From assembly GCA_036850795.1 (NCBI GenBank), contig JAAECO010000003.1, positions 3,720,001 through 3,784,000 on the forward strand: a DNA stretch of 64,000 nt. The letters are read 5' to 3'. Shown here piece by piece: positions 22,108 to 33,300 of the stretch. Position numbers and translations under genes: made by a program. The stretch is from Cordyceps javanica (Eukaryota; Ascomycota; Sordariomycetes; Hypocreales; Cordycipitaceae). A model generated the notes under the pieces. It worked only from the letters and a program-made list of their open reading frames with translations. It was not told the DNA's origin and made no database searches. Position 1 is the first letter of the stretch; every line of letters starts with the position of its first letter.

Positions 22108-22644
22108 ATGCAGTCTCAAACGCGCTATCCCGCAATCGCTGTGCGAGATCACGAAGGCTTCATGGAACTCGCGCTAGTAGAGGCTCAAAAGTCGCCGCCC
22201 GCTAGCAACAAATTTTGCGTCGGTGCGGTGCTCGTGGACGAGGATACTGGCCAGGTCCTGTCTACCGGATATTCCCTCGAGTATCCACGCGACTACAAGG
22301 GCGACAAGGGGACGACACACGCGGAGCAATGCTGCTTCATCAAGATCTCGGACGAAAACAATCTCCCGGAAGCCCTCATCCATCAAGTCCTCCCCCCCAA
22401 CACTGTCCTCTACACAACCATGGAGCCTTGCAATGAACGATTGAGCGGCAACACGACGTGTGCAACACGGATTCTGCGACTCAATGGTGCTATCAAGACG
22501 GTCTATGTTGGTATTCGAGAGCCGGGTACATTCATCGCCAATAATGATGGGCAGAAAAGGCTAGAAGACGCCGGTGTCAACGTCGTGTATCCTGTCGAGC
22601 ATTGGCGTGACAGAATTACTGCTATATCTACGGCGGGACACTAG
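22108..22644 (+). CDS. RibD/Rib2-type pyrimidine deaminase (DRAP deaminase-like)
   Basis: An intronless 178-residue protein. The zinc-dependent deaminase fold is shown by His-Ala-Glu at residues 71-73 (TTHAEQCC) and by two Cys at 108 and 118 in MEPCNERLSGNTTC. The C-x9-C spacing matches RibD/Rib2-type riboflavin deaminases better than the C-x2-C of ordinary cytidine deaminases. VGAVLVD near 38-44 and TVYVGIREP near 130 are also typical. By family, it would deaminate a ribosylamino-pyrimidine in riboflavin synthesis; a different nucleotide or nucleic-acid substrate is possible, because free-standing fungal members are not all characterised. A short insert (RDYKGDKG) sits just before the active-site His. 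It lies 248 bp upstream of a ketosamine-kinase-like gene on the same strand. Confidence 0.85.
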   Translation: MQSQTRYPAIAVRDHEGFMELALVEAQKSPPASNKFCVGAVLVDEDTGQVLSTGYSLEYPRDYKGDKGTTHAEQCCFIKISDENNLPEALIHQVLPPNTVLYTTMEPCNERLSGNTTCATRILRLNGAIKTVYVGIREPGTFIANNDGQKRLEDAGVNVVYPVEHWRDRITAISTAGH

Positions 22645-22892
22645 ACCTTGTTCTTTGCCACACAGTAGGCTGTAAACCTCACATCTTTGGGATAAATCAA
22701 GGGTGGTAACAACCAGAGTTGGCTTATATGAGAAATTCATCGTACCTTTGAAAAAAAAGCGTTGCGGATAGCTGGATGAACTGTAGCAGCCGCCGAAAGC
22801 GCAAAGGGCTCACACCCCCGCATCTCACCCGTGCGTGCGTGTTATCCGACTGACAATTTTTCACCCTGCACTGATAGACGGAACCACTGGAA

Positions 22893-24219
22893 ATGAATTA
22901 CCACGGCCAAGGAGAGTTTGAGTTTGGTGCTGGCAACACCAAAGTTGATCCGTCTGTGCAAAAAGGTCGGTATTACCTCCGTCTTTTTGCCTCAAATCGT
23001 GTTCTGAGCCTATTGGGGGTTTCATAGAGCTGCCCTCTGATGCCAAAGTCACTGCGACGGAAGGCTTCAATGTCAGTTTTTGGGCCAGGACAGGTCGCAT
23101 TGACGTTGAACGAAGCGACGGCACATCCCAATCGTACTTTATCAAGGTAATATCGACGGATGTAGGTAGGAACATGGTCATGGGCGAGTTTGAATCGATG
23201 AAAGCGATTCACAGTGTCGTGCCGGACTTTGTTCCAAGGCCTATCGCTTGGGGGCAATACGCCACGATACCTGACACGTATTTCTACTTGTGCGAGTATC
23301 GCGAGATGATTGACAAGATGCCCGATCCCGCCGATTTTACTCGGTTGCTCGCAAGGTTGCATCAAGATGGGGAATCTCCCTCGGGCAGATTTGGCTTCCA
23401 CACGACCACGTACGCGGGCAATCTTCCTCAGAGGGTCGGGTGGGAAGACAGCTGGGAAGTCTTCTTCGCCAAGAGCATGCGCTATGCCTTGGATCTGGAG
23501 ATTGAAAGAAACGGCCAAAGTGCACAGCTCTCTGCGCTATCCGATAAGCTGTTCGCCAGGGTGATTCCTCGCCTGCTACGGCCGCTGGAGAGCAACGGCC
23601 GATCGCTGAGACCATCGCTGGTGCACGGCGACCTGTGGTATGCCAATTCCGGGATAGATGTCAACAGTGGCCAGCTTCTCATCTTTGATGCCTGCTGCTT
23701 CTATGCTCACCACGAGTGTAAGTCAGCCCTTCAGCGTACATGCAGCATCCAGCAAGCAAGAGCTAACGTTGCGGGCTTTTCCAAGACGAATTTGGGCAGT
23801 GGCGGCCACCATGCAACAGGTTTGGGGAGGAATACATTGCAGCCTACATTTCGCAGCAGCCAATCTCCAAGCCAGAGGAGGACTTTTTCGGCCGACTGGA
23901 TCTCTACAGACTGTGATTTCTCCTTTGCTCTTCTCCCTTTTTTCCCTCTCGTTGGACGTCTACTCACAAATTGTGTAGGCGGTTTGATACCCATGTGTCT
24001 GCTCTGTTTCCTGCGAGTGTTGACCTCAGAAAACAGTAAGATATCATGCCCTTTTTGCTACAAACCCTCCACTGACGTTTTAGGGTCATTGATGTCATGC
24101 GAGATCTCGTCGAAAGATATGGAAGCGATTCCACGAAAGAGCAGCAGGACGACATGTCTCAAGCTGCATCGCTCTACCTCGGCACCTGTACAGTCGATCA
24201 TGATGAGATGTTATCATAA
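22893..24219 (+). CDS. Fructosamine/ketosamine-3-kinase-like protein
   Basis: Five exons, 22893-22965, 23028-23717, 23786-23912, 23979-24035 and 24084-24219, give 360 residues. The splice joins restore the expected family sequence: VQK|ELPSDAKV, HHE|YEFGQWRPPCNRF, LYR|LRFDTHVSALFPAS and LRK|QVIDVMRDLV. The kinase-like fold is indicated by WARTGRIDV and SYFIKV (Lys strand), MGEFESMKAI, the catalytic HGDLWYAN and the metal-binding FDACCFYAHHEYE. The family phosphorylates sugar-amine adducts on proteins or small molecules (deglycation). In place of the usual Asp-Pro in the metal-binding loop there is Asp-Ala. The donor of intron 1 (GTCGGT) is non-canonical, so the N-terminal 24 residues are the least certain; the rest is well supported. 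Its 3' end converges with the sulfide:quinone oxidoreductase gene 165 bases away. Confidence 0.88.
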
Positions 24220-24384
24220 GCTCAAAGCGCTTGTATTTCTACATTCTTCTTTTTCAGCTCCCGTCTATATATATCTATACGAAGCAAAGCAAAGCAACAT
24301 GGCTGTTATATCAGAGCTGCTTCGAGGGTTTTTTTTTTTGGCCTTACCTCTGATTTACTTATAGTTCGCTGTTCCTTTCATCTT

Positions 24385-25737
24385 CTATCGGATGAAGCCC
24401 TTGGGACCGCCCCAGTTGCCCTTGACCATGTGATTCTTGTACACCCACGGGAAAAAGTCCTTCTTGAGGTGGTAAAAGGCGCGGTTCGGGGTCGCCTGGT
24501 CGATGCCGAGGCCGGCAAACGTCTCCTTGGGCTCGCCGCCGTACTTGAACTCGGCGAGCAGCACCCTGCCGTACTCGGTCGTCAGCGGGCACGACGTGTA
24601 GCCGTCGTACGCGGCGGGCGGCGGCGCCGCCGACCGGCCCTCGAGCGCGCTCAGCAGGTTGGCCACGACGACGGGCGCCTGGGCCGTGACGGCCGCGGCC
24701 GTCTTGGCCGTCGGCAGGTTGGAGGCGTCGCCGAGCGCCCACACGTTGGCGTGCGTCTTGTGGCGCAGCGTCGCCTGGTCCACGTCCACCAGGCCCGCGG
24801 CGTCGGCGAGCGGGCTGCCGGCGACGAAGGCGTGGGGCCCCATCTTGGGCACCGCGTGCAGCAGGTCGAACTGGCGCGTCGTCTTGGAGCCGTCGGCGAG
24901 TGCAAAGACGGCCTTGTCGCCGTCGACCTCGACCAGGTCGTGCTGAAAGAGGCCCTCGACTCCGCGCTCCACGCGCAGCGCCTCGAGCGCGGCGCTGTAC
25001 TTGGGCACGCCGAACATGGCGGGCGTCGCCGTGGCAAAGGTGATGCTGACGTCCGACGTGCCGCCGCCGCCGCCGGCCTTGTACATGCCCGCGCGCTTCC
25101 AGTGGTCCAGGGCCAGCCACATGACCTTTTGGGGCGCGCCGGCGCACTTGATCATGCCGGCGGGCTGCGTGAAGAGTGCCCTGCCGCTGCGCAGCTTCTC
25201 GACGGTGCCAAAGACCTTGTCGGCGCCCTCGTAACCGTAGACGGTGGACACGGGCAGGGCCGGATCCGCCAGCGCCTCGGGCAGGCCCTTGATCTTGTCG
25301 TAGTGGATGCCGATGCCGGGGCAAACGACGAGCTGCTCGTACTGCAGCCTGTCGCCGCCAGACAGCGTGACGGCGTTGTCCTCGGGGTCGAAGCCCTGCA
25401 CGCCCTGGTGGTAGAGCTTGAGCCTGGGGTCCAGCACGTCCGTGACGCGCATCCGCAGGTCGTCCTTGTCCTTGAGGCCGCCGCCGACGAGCGTCCATCC
25501 GGGCTGGTAGTGGTGCCACTCGGCCGGGTCGACGACGGCGATGTCGTCGCTCGCGTACCGCCCGGAGCGCAGCAGCTGGTGGCTCACGCTGGAGCCGGCC
25601 GCGCCGGCGCCGACGACGACGACCTTGTGGCTGCGGGACGCGGTGGCGACGGTTGCCAGAGTCCGGGCGCTGCGGGGGAGCGTCGCGGCGCGCGATGAGC
25701 CGGCAGCTCGCGGGAGCGCAGAACAAGCACGCATCAT
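24385..25737 (-). CDS. Mitochondrial sulfide:quinone oxidoreductase
   Basis: A single exon of 450 codons. Residues 1-35 are Arg/Ser/Ala-rich without acidic residues, a mitochondrial presequence. The FAD Rossmann motif VVVVGAGAAGSS lies at about 39-50. SQR hallmarks follow: HHYQPGWTLVGGG, the redox Cys in IKCAGAPQK (Cys198) and the second in TSCPLTT (Cys383). ALGDASNLPTAKTAAAV is the C-terminal FAD/quinone segment. The enzyme oxidises sulfide and passes electrons to ubiquinone in the inner membrane, producing protein-bound sulfane sulfur; the yeast-type homologue in fission yeast is Hmt2. The C-terminal region FYHLKKDFFPWVYKNHMVKGNW is probably the amphipathic membrane-binding part. A GGGGG loop (about 222-226) is slightly extended. 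The coding sequence is very GC-rich, which creates long antisense open frames that are not genes. Confidence 0.95.
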   Translation of the reverse strand: MMRACSALPRAAGSSRAATLPRSARTLATVATASRSHKVVVVGAGAAGSSVSHQLLRSGRYASDDIAVVDPAEWHHYQPGWTLVGGGLKDKDDLRMRVTDVLDPRLKLYHQGVQGFDPEDNAVTLSGGDRLQYEQLVVCPGIGIHYDKIKGLPEALADPALPVSTVYGYEGADKVFGTVEKLRSGRALFTQPAGMIKCAGAPQKVMWLALDHWKRAGMYKAGGGGGTSDVSITFATATPAMFGVPKYSAALEALRVERGVEGLFQHDLVEVDGDKAVFALADGSKTTRQFDLLHAVPKMGPHAFVAGSPLADAAGLVDVDQATLRHKTHANVWALGDASNLPTAKTAAAVTAQAPVVVANLLSALEGRSAAPPPAAYDGYTSCPLTTEYGRVLLAEFKYGGEPKETFAGLGIDQATPNRAFYHLKKDFFPWVYKNHMVKGNWGGPKGFIR

Positions 25738-26803
25738 GATGACTGTTGGGCGCCCGTTGCGCGAGGCGTCAGACCGCTGTTGGGTTCAGTTGGTCGGGTC
25801 GGCACGCGACAGCACGACTAGTACAATGAGACGCAGAGGACCAAGAAAACGAGATGAAGTTGACCTGACAACGCGTCCCTGGTATGGCCAAAACTTCAAG
25901 TAAGGTGTTGATTTTGATACATGTTACGGAAACAGAGAAACATGGCCATATTCATCGGATACCTGCAGTCCATATTTTTTTTGGCCGGTCTTGCCTTTTT
26001 TCGTGGCGTCGTGTATCAATTGCGTGATTTTAGCATCATCTCCACACCATTGAGACAGCGATGAACCGTACGGCTCGTCGGTGTTGCCGGAAATGGTGAT
26101 GATGAAGGCTTCATGCGCGATTGACAGCCATTACTTGTAATTTGTATATTTTGCGTCTGCTGCGTGAACGACGATGGTGATATGCGGTGCTAATGGAGCG
26201 GCCAGACCAGGTACGCTACATCGGCGACTCATGTTTTCCTAGAGCTATCGTGGAGTCAAGATCTAGTGTGGGTAATGAATCGCACTCCTGCAATTTCTCC
26301 AAAAGGAGAACAAACAAGATTTGCCTAGTCTCGTCTTGGTCGTTCGTGCCCCTCAGAGCTGTTGTTGACTGCCGATGATGGGCGTCCCGGTCAACGGGCG
26401 ATCTGCCCAGAGCTGTCGACGAATAGGTAGGCCGTCCGTCCTCTCTGTTCTAGAGCGCCTGTGGTCGAGCATGAATCGATACTCTACTCGGAAACACGAC
26501 GTCAACGTTGTTGAATGTGCCAGACTGAGTTTTGGTCCCTGCGCATCACGCAAACGTCAATCTCCACCCGCATTTTGTCAATGCTCTCTCTCCGTATACA
26601 CCGTATTGCAGATGAACGCGCTGCCACTAGTGCTTCGAAAGGGGTAAAAAAACAAGGAAACTGGTAAAAGCTAACGGATTGTGCATGTATATGATACAAC
26701 CAAGTCTCTCTCGTCATTCGGTGCTTCATCACTTTAGAAATTTTCAGCCTTGCATCAAACAAATCGAAAGCCCAAAAAGAAAAAAGGGTGCGCCTCTCAC
26801 AAC
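25738..26803. other. Divergent intergenic region
   Basis: Shared upstream region of the SQR gene (leftward) and the LOR-domain gene (rightward), about 1.07 kb. No coding or RNA gene is recognised. Confidence 0.55.
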
Positions 26804-27472
26804 ATGTCAACAACACCACGCCAATTCAAAATCAATCGCAGCCCATTCAGCCGGCACTACACGGTGCTCGACCCGGACGGCCAGCCGCTCTACCACGTCG
26901 ACCAGTCCCTCTTCACGCGCGACAAGGCCGACCTGACGCTGCACGCCGGCAGCGACGCGAGCGGCGCCGTCGTCGCCGTCGCGCACCTGCCGCGCTTCTC
27001 CTTCAACGCCCAGATCGGGCTCGGCGACCCAAACTCACCACCCACGGCCGCCGGAGCCGGGGCCGGGGCCGTCGTGTGGGAGGAGCTGCGCCGCTCGTCG
27101 CGGGACACGTCCGCGTACGAGTGGTCCATGTCCCTCCCCCCCGCCGGCGGCGGCGGCCGCGGCGGGAACAGCAGCGAAAAGAGGACGTTTGCGTGGCGGC
27201 GCACGCACAGGGTCAGCGCCCACGGCATCAAGTCCTCGCCGCTGTCGATGCGCGACCTCAAGCTCGTCGACGTCACGACGGAGCAGCAGCAGCAGCAGCA
27301 GCAGGTCGTGGCCGTCTTCACGGCCCGGCGCGGGTGGTCCTCGTGCGGCGTCCTGCAGATCGACGTCGAGTACGGGCCGGCGTTTGACCTCATGGTGACG
27401 GCGACCATGCTGGCGGTTTACGAAAAGGCGAGAAAGAGGAGGGCAAGAGCCGGTGCGGCAGGTGGCGGATAA
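26804..27472 (+). CDS. LOR/tubby-like C-terminal domain protein
   Basis: A single exon of 222 residues starting MSTTPRQF. The layout is that of the LURP-one-related (tubby-like) fold: a first strand YTVLDPDGQPLYHVD, FSFNAQIGLGD, the central FAWRRTH strand, LKLVDVTTE and a C-terminal hydrophobic helix (FDLMVTATMLAVYEKARKRR) that threads the beta barrel in this fold. The barrel is interrupted by an Ala/Gly-rich insert (AAGAGAGA) and a Gly-rich loop, and a run of seven Gln precedes VVAVFTARRGW. The fold is shared with phospholipid scramblases and tubby proteins, but the biochemical role of fungal members is not established. The start ATG was chosen as the first in the frame close to the conserved segment; the open frame continues upstream without a better start. 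Confidence 0.75.
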   Translation: MSTTPRQFKINRSPFSRHYTVLDPDGQPLYHVDQSLFTRDKADLTLHAGSDASGAVVAVAHLPRFSFNAQIGLGDPNSPPTAAGAGAGAVVWEELRRSSRDTSAYEWSMSLPPAGGGGRGGNSSEKRTFAWRRTHRVSAHGIKSSPLSMRDLKLVDVTTEQQQQQQQVVAVFTARRGWSSCGVLQIDVEYGPAFDLMVTATMLAVYEKARKRRARAGAAGGG

Positions 27473-28300
27473 TAAGTCAATTCGTTGCAGGGACGAGGCT
27501 GGCCGGTAGTGTTTTGTCCCGTAGGCCCCCCGCCCCCCTCTCTCGCATAGGGCGGCTATTTACCTCATGTTTTCATCCCGATACCAAGTTGTTTTGCGCG
27601 ATTCAATACGATATTATTTTGGTTCCGTTAGATAAGGAGGTCATGATGCTTAATGATTACCATCTGATTTCGAGCATTCTGATAACAGGTATTTGTCGAC
27701 ATGTGACCTTGTATGAGAATGATCAAGTGTCGCCACCAAATAGAGGAGAATCAACGGGCCAAGTAACAACAATCACGTCATGTTCAGGAATGATTCAACA
27801 AGCAAGCCAATCGTCTATATTCGTACAAGTATCAACAGCTATACCTCGTCCCCTTTTAGTTCAACGAAACTAGTCATCGCTAATCATCATCCTGTATCGT
27901 GTCCAGATCCTTGGACGATGCATGCAATTATTATACTTTGTGAGCTTTTTTTGTCGGTCCAACCCAGAAAACCGTGGGCAGCCTGATGCAACGGCAGAAA
28001 ATGCGGTGCGCAGGATTCGCCCATGTTCTATCGAGCGCGCTTGGTGAATGATTGGGGGGTAACAAAAGGAATTGCACCAAGGCGTTGTGGTATCGCAGAA
28101 AAAGCACCGGTTGCCATGACTCCGTTCTCCACTCCAGAATAAAAACAAAGTGTAACAAGAAAAAGTGCCATGTCAGGAACAAAGGGAATAGATAAGGATG
28201 CTGAGTATGACGAGGAAATTATTGCCGCCGAGGCGCAATAAAACCTTTCAGCACTTGTATGCACCATTTCTGGTATTATAGTAAAGCATCTTATCAAGCT
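27473..28300. other. Convergent 3' region
   Basis: About 830 bases between the stops of the LOR-domain gene and the cyclin gene. It is AT-richer than the flanking coding DNA. No gene is recognised. Confidence 0.55.
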
Positions 28301-30373
28301 CTAGTTCAGGATGCCCTCCCAGATACCTTGGCCATGACCAAGGACTGAGCCAGGGTTGGCAGCCTGGAAGCCGTTTGCGGCCTCTGTAGAGCAGCACATC
28401 CTCTTGCGGGAAGAGGTCATGTTCCACGTGGCCTGAGCCTCAGGGGCGGGGTAAGTACCATGGAGGAGATGACGGACATTTTCCTGAAGACAGTCGTCCA
28501 TGAGCGCAGGACGGGTGCGTTTGCGACTGAGACGAGCAATCGGCGTCGAGTCCGCAGAGTGGAGATCCTGGTGGTGGAGGTCTTGCAAGGCGCGGGCAGC
28601 GTCACAGACAGGATCCCTCATCTCTTCAAGCTCTTCTTCGCGTCTAGCCAGAGGCGTGTCCAAGGACAGGCTACCGAGCTTCGTAACCGGGCCGGTATAC
28701 GATTCGGGCGAGGACGAGAACATGTGCTCGTCAAAGTCCTCGGGGACGGATGGGACGGTCGGCTTCTGGCAGCTTCTCTCACTCATCGCCTTGACCGCAC
28801 GGAATCGCGACGGAGCCGCCAACTTGGAGTTGAGGGTCGCGCTAGCGAGGGACGAGACAGACGAGATGGAGGAGGAGCGGGAAGAACGAGAGACATCCGA
28901 TATCATGGACTCGGGAGACGAGGCTGTGGAGACAGAGTTGGCAAGAGAAGAGCGTCGAGGCGGGCAAAATATCTGCGGAGACGATGTCACCGAGATGGGG
29001 AGGCGGTCGAGGTGGTGAGTACTGGTGACCGAGTTGGCTTGAGCCATGGCGAGGCACATGGCGCTGGGCTTCTTGTACGGACCCGCACTCACAGCAGGAG
29101 TGCAGAGGCCATTGGTCTGCGGGGTCAGACGGGGGGTTGGCAGAAGACCAAGAGCGGGAGCGAGGCGGCCGGTAGCGTAGGCGGGGGTGCCCAGCGGCTC
29201 CGCAACCGCGACGGGAACCGAGGTGAAAGCCTTGGGCGTAGTATCGACGGCAGCGACGAGGGCGGCGCGGCCATCCGCGGGAGGGTTCAGGATGCTACGG
29301 GGAGAGAGCGCACAAAGATCGCTGCGCTTGGGACTCGCCAGAGGCAGCAAACCATCAATGTTGGTTAGCTCCGGGTTGAGTCTGAGAATCAGGTTCCTCC
29401 ACTCAATGCCCTGCTGGGACACGCTTTGGGCGGCACCGGGCGAGGGGGGCGAGGGAGGAGGCGTGTACTTGAGAACAATCTCGGTCCAACGCTGAAAAAC
29501 GTCGTCGGCGATATGCAGCTTCCAGTTGACAGCGAGGAGGAAGGAGATTTCGTTCTGGTTGATTTCGTTGGTGTTGAGGCCTGAAATCTTGCTCCAGGCG
29601 CGAGCGGAGTAGTTGCGGTCCTGAAGGTACTTGGAGGCGAGAATCAAGGCGGCGAGGAACATGCGACGTCCACACTGGAGGGCTCGGTCGGCATGACGGT
29701 CGTCAGGCTGCTCCATGGTGAAGTTGTACTTGGGGACATGGGGCTTGATGAGAATGAGATAGTAGAGGGCAACCTGCAGGGTGGAGTAGCTGGTGCGCGA
29801 GCGGCGCAGAGTCTCCTGGATGAAGGTGCGCAGAGGCAGGACTGCCTTGCTACCGAGCTCGGAGCGGCATGCCGCGGAGGAGAGGGGCCAGATTGCCTCG
29901 ACGATTTGCGTCGACGAGTCTGTATGGGTGATTATGTGAGAGGAGCATTCTGGAAAGAGGCTGCAAGAAAACGGGTTGCGCAAAAACATACCAACAAGAG
30001 AGTCGACAAAGTTGACCTTGCGGTCGCATTGACGGACTAGGGCGGGAGGACAGACAGCTCGTGCGCGGGATCCAGGACCAGAGCGACGAGGGTTCTGGCG
30101 CAACTCTTTGGGGAGAGCGTCAGAAACGACGGCCTTGTTCAGGGCCGATCGATAGTTGACCGTCTGGGCCGGGGCGGCGTGCTTGCGGAAGTAGGAGTCG
30201 CAAGAGTCGGAGTCGGAAGTGGAGGAAAGAGAGGTGTCATCGGAGGATTGGGAGGCCGTGTCAGACCAGGTGGAGTTGGTGGTCGAGACGGAGGATGTCA
30301 GGATGTTGTTATAGGTGGCGTATTGGTTGTGGATGGAGACATAGGTCGGCGAGATATCGTTGTCGACCTGCAT
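28301..30373 (-). CDS. Pho85-type cyclin (Pcl family)
   Basis: Two exons, 30373-29992 and 29919-28301, give 666 residues; the unspliced frame would give 690. The 72-nt intron (GTATGT...ACAG) interrupts the cyclin box start, and removing it restores VDSLV|DSSTQIVEAIW, which reads as a continuous helix. The cyclin box covers roughly residues 125-290: YSTLQVALYYLILIKPH, RRMFLAALILASKYLQDRNYS, KISGLNTNEINQNEISFLL and NWKLHIADDVFQRW, typical of Pcl1/Pcl5/PclA-type cyclins that activate Pho85-like CDKs in cell-cycle entry, morphogenesis or nutrient signalling. The N-terminus is Ser/Thr/Asp-rich and the C-terminal half is disordered and rich in Ser/Thr-Pro sites, as expected of a phosphorylated, short-lived cyclin. 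The upstream 8.3 kb lacks genes and may contain extended regulatory DNA. Confidence 0.92.
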   Translation of the reverse strand: MQVDNDISPTYVSIHNQYATYNNILTSSVSTTNSTWSDTASQSSDDTSLSSTSDSDSCDSYFRKHAAPAQTVNYRSALNKAVVSDALPKELRQNPRRSGPGSRARAVCPPALVRQCDRKVNFVDSLVGMFLRNPFSCSLFPECSSHIITHTDSSTQIVEAIWPLSSAACRSELGSKAVLPLRTFIQETLRRSRTSYSTLQVALYYLILIKPHVPKYNFTMEQPDDRHADRALQCGRRMFLAALILASKYLQDRNYSARAWSKISGLNTNEINQNEISFLLAVNWKLHIADDVFQRWTEIVLKYTPPPSPPSPGAAQSVSQQGIEWRNLILRLNPELTNIDGLLPLASPKRSDLCALSPRSILNPPADGRAALVAAVDTTPKAFTSVPVAVAEPLGTPAYATGRLAPALGLLPTPRLTPQTNGLCTPAVSAGPYKKPSAMCLAMAQANSVTSTHHLDRLPISVTSSPQIFCPPRRSSLANSVSTASSPESMISDVSRSSRSSSISSVSSLASATLNSKLAAPSRFRAVKAMSERSCQKPTVPSVPEDFDEHMFSSSPESYTGPVTKLGSLSLDTPLARREEELEEMRDPVCDAARALQDLHHQDLHSADSTPIARLSRKRTRPALMDDCLQENVRHLLHGTYPAPEAQATWNMTSSRKRMCCSTEAANGFQAANPGSVLGHGQGIWEGILN

Positions 30374-33300
30374 CTTGAAGGGTGATGTATATAGTATTAT
30401 GAAAGGGGGGCTTGAAGGGCGTAGATAGGATTTTCAAGCCGAGTATCGTATATATTCCAGTCGCCGTCTGGCTCTGTCAAACCAAGAGACGAATCGTTGA
30501 ATTACCGTCGAGTAAATGTCGGAGGTTACCGTGTCCAAGTAGAGCTAGCCAATGTCGAAGTTGCGCAGATGCAACTCAGACAAGAGCTAGTGTCGAGAAG
30601 GTGTGATGTGGAGAAGAGATAGCTAAACGTCGAAGCCTGTAAAGGCTTTCTTCACAATAACGATGGAACCGGTAGACGAGGCAGAGACGGCGACTGGGAT
30701 AGTTGTGTGGGATGCAAGAGGCATTTCGTCAGGACTGTATAATCTGAAGAAATGGAGGTTGGGCGACTGTTTAAATCAAATCAACCATTTGACGAGCCGA
30801 GGTGACACAGAGAGATGGAGAGAGAATGAGTATCGAGTCAGAGGGTGGTGACGCAGCGTAGGCGTGTGTGCGTGCGTGCGTGTGAGCGTGAGCGTGTTGT
30901 CGTAGGGTGGCGAGCGGAGTGAGTGGTGGTGAGTCGGAAACCAAAACCGGGGGGGTTGGTTGGTGACAATGAAGTCGCGACCGTTTGGTGATTGATATGC
31001 AGGTACGGGATAGGGTGATGTGCGGCTGCAAGGGGACGGGAGAGCGCCGACAAAGAAGGTATATAACGGAGGGGAGGGAGAGACGGGTAAAGATGTGACT
31101 CTTTTACCGTTTGGTAGGCCAGGCGAAGGCGAGGCCGATGGTGACAGCCTAGGAGGCGCGGTGCCGTGTGGGTACTGGAGGCTGTGTGACTCTTTTTCGG
31201 GCTCTCTTCACGGGGGTGGCGAAAGAGGTAGCGAAAAACAGGTGGTGTCTGGTGTGGTGGTGTGGTTGGCAGTGGCCACGCGGGAGCTGAATGTGCAGGC
31301 AGAACAGCACCTAGCAGGCAGACAACGGGAGAGGGATGATTGATGGCAGTGGGCCACAGGCGGTTTCGGAGGAGTCTGGAGGCGGGAGGGAGGGGGCAAA
31401 CAGTGAGTGTCAGCGCTGTTCCCGGGGGGGCAAAAGAGGCAGAGAAGGCTAGCCTAGCAGGGAGGGGGGAGGGAGCTGTGCAGAGGACACTAGGCACCTA
31501 TTAGGCTGCTGTAAAGTGGTCTGGCTGCTATCGGCAAGAAATCGATTGTGTGAGTAACACAGCGAAAGCGTAGGCTCTGAATCTCGCGGATGGTATCGGT
31601 ATGACGAGAAGTCGGGCAAAAATCGATCTTGATCCTTGCTGCTTTTTGTCCTTCCTTTCCTTTTTTCTGTTTTGAGTATTGACGTGTGTCGGCAAGATAG
31701 TCAAATAGATTGTTTGTGCGCGGTTTGCTAACAAACAGTCTTGTTCGTTTCTTTGCTGTTTTGTCCGGTGTGCGGTCGCAAGGTACAAGTGAATGTCGCT
31801 GCGAGCGTGGCGGAAAGTCGGTTCGAGTGGGATCGAGAAAATAGAAATGAATAAATAAATAAAATAGTACAGTATAAAAAAAGAACAGAATAAAATGTCG
31901 AGAATATGTTAGAGTGATGCGCCGTGGAGTGGAGAGATGAACCAAAGCAGACTTCAACGAGTCGCTGGTCGTTTACAGGGCGAGTTCGAACTTCATCGCG
32001 ACGACGACTTTGCAGTTCGATGGGAGGAGGGAAACGAAGAGTCACGACGAGGGTCACGGCTTAGTTTTGAGGAACGACGGAATGAGAATGACAAAGGTTG
32101 GGTGGGAGTAGGGGAGAAGGGGAGGGGGGGGGCAAGAAGTGGGTGTGGGCGTGTGGTGCGGCGAGGCAAGGTGAGGTGAGGTGGCCAAGTAGAAGAGGTA
32201 CCACCAGTATGATGGGACTACGAGAGAGGTACCTACTTACCCGCACCTGGGCACAGAGTATCAAGAGCAGTAACCTGGTACTTACTTACTGATACTCAGT
32301 AGGTAGGATGAGTGAGAGAGACAGAAGAGGTTAGGCTGGCTGCAAAGCCAAGAAGAGGCCAGAGAGAGAGACTTGGTACGGCGGGCGTGGCAAAGGGCCG
32401 TTTTGCCTCTGTTTTTGCAGGGCAACTTTCTGATTTCTGCCAGCTGGGAGAGAAGGAAGGGAAAGGTTGAACAACTGGCAGGGGGGCGGGAAGCGCCAGA
32501 CTCCCCTTGATTCAACTTGGCTCAACTCGCTACGGCGCCGCGGACAGAAACGGACTAGCGCTGGAACCTACCGCCACTCGATTGGCCACCGAGGTCACGG
32601 CGGAGCCTAGTGGCTCCGCCAGTGGAGTGGGGCGCAGCGCGGGCCCTGCAAAGTGGCCAACTGGGCGTGGCTGCGATGATGCACCGTGGACAGGGCCTTG
32701 TGCCATGTACTCTGTACAGATTAGCAAGTACAGATTACGGGGCTGGGAGTAAAAGAGAGAAAAGAAGTCTGTAAGTATGGATTACTTACGGATTACTCTG
32801 TAGTCAACAGGCGGTGCTGCCCATGTGGCTCAAGCGTCGCCTCCCCCCTCTGCCATTCACTCTGCCCGCCACGCTTGCTCCAGAATACTTACTTGCTGCC
32901 TTGTCAGAGCCGGCCGAGTACTTAGGTACCTAGGCACTTAAGCAGTTTATTATAAGTACCTAGTACCCAGTACTGATAGATGGCAATCACAGACACAGAC
33001 ACAGGAAACACGTTAGCAAACTCTCGTCACACCTACTTTTTCCCCTGGATTTTTATTCGCCATATTCTCCTTGGCGCTTTCCTTTTCTTTTCCCTTTCTT
33101 TTTTTGTCCTTCTTTTCCAGTTCTGCTTCCTGAGCCAAAGTGTCTACTGGTACAATTGCGCTTTTTGTCACAGCCCATCAACCCACATCCCGCCCCCCTG
33201 CTCAGCCCGGTGGTCAAAGGAAGAGAAGGAGGGGCAAAAGTGCTTTTTTAGCGTGTCTCTGGATTCTGCTTGGGCGCCGAAATGGGTGGCGGACACGACG

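Noticed and set aside
24430..25698. 422-codon plus-strand frame and a 455-codon minus-strand frame overlapping SQR
   Set aside because: Both are shadows of the very GC-rich SQR exon; the first is Gly/Val/Arg/Ala-rich and the second Arg/Ala/Gly-rich, with no domain.
30838..31497. 219-codon minus-strand frame upstream of the cyclin
   Set aside because: Low-complexity Pro/Ser/His/Thr translation of CT-rich DNA, no motif; better explained as promoter or leader.
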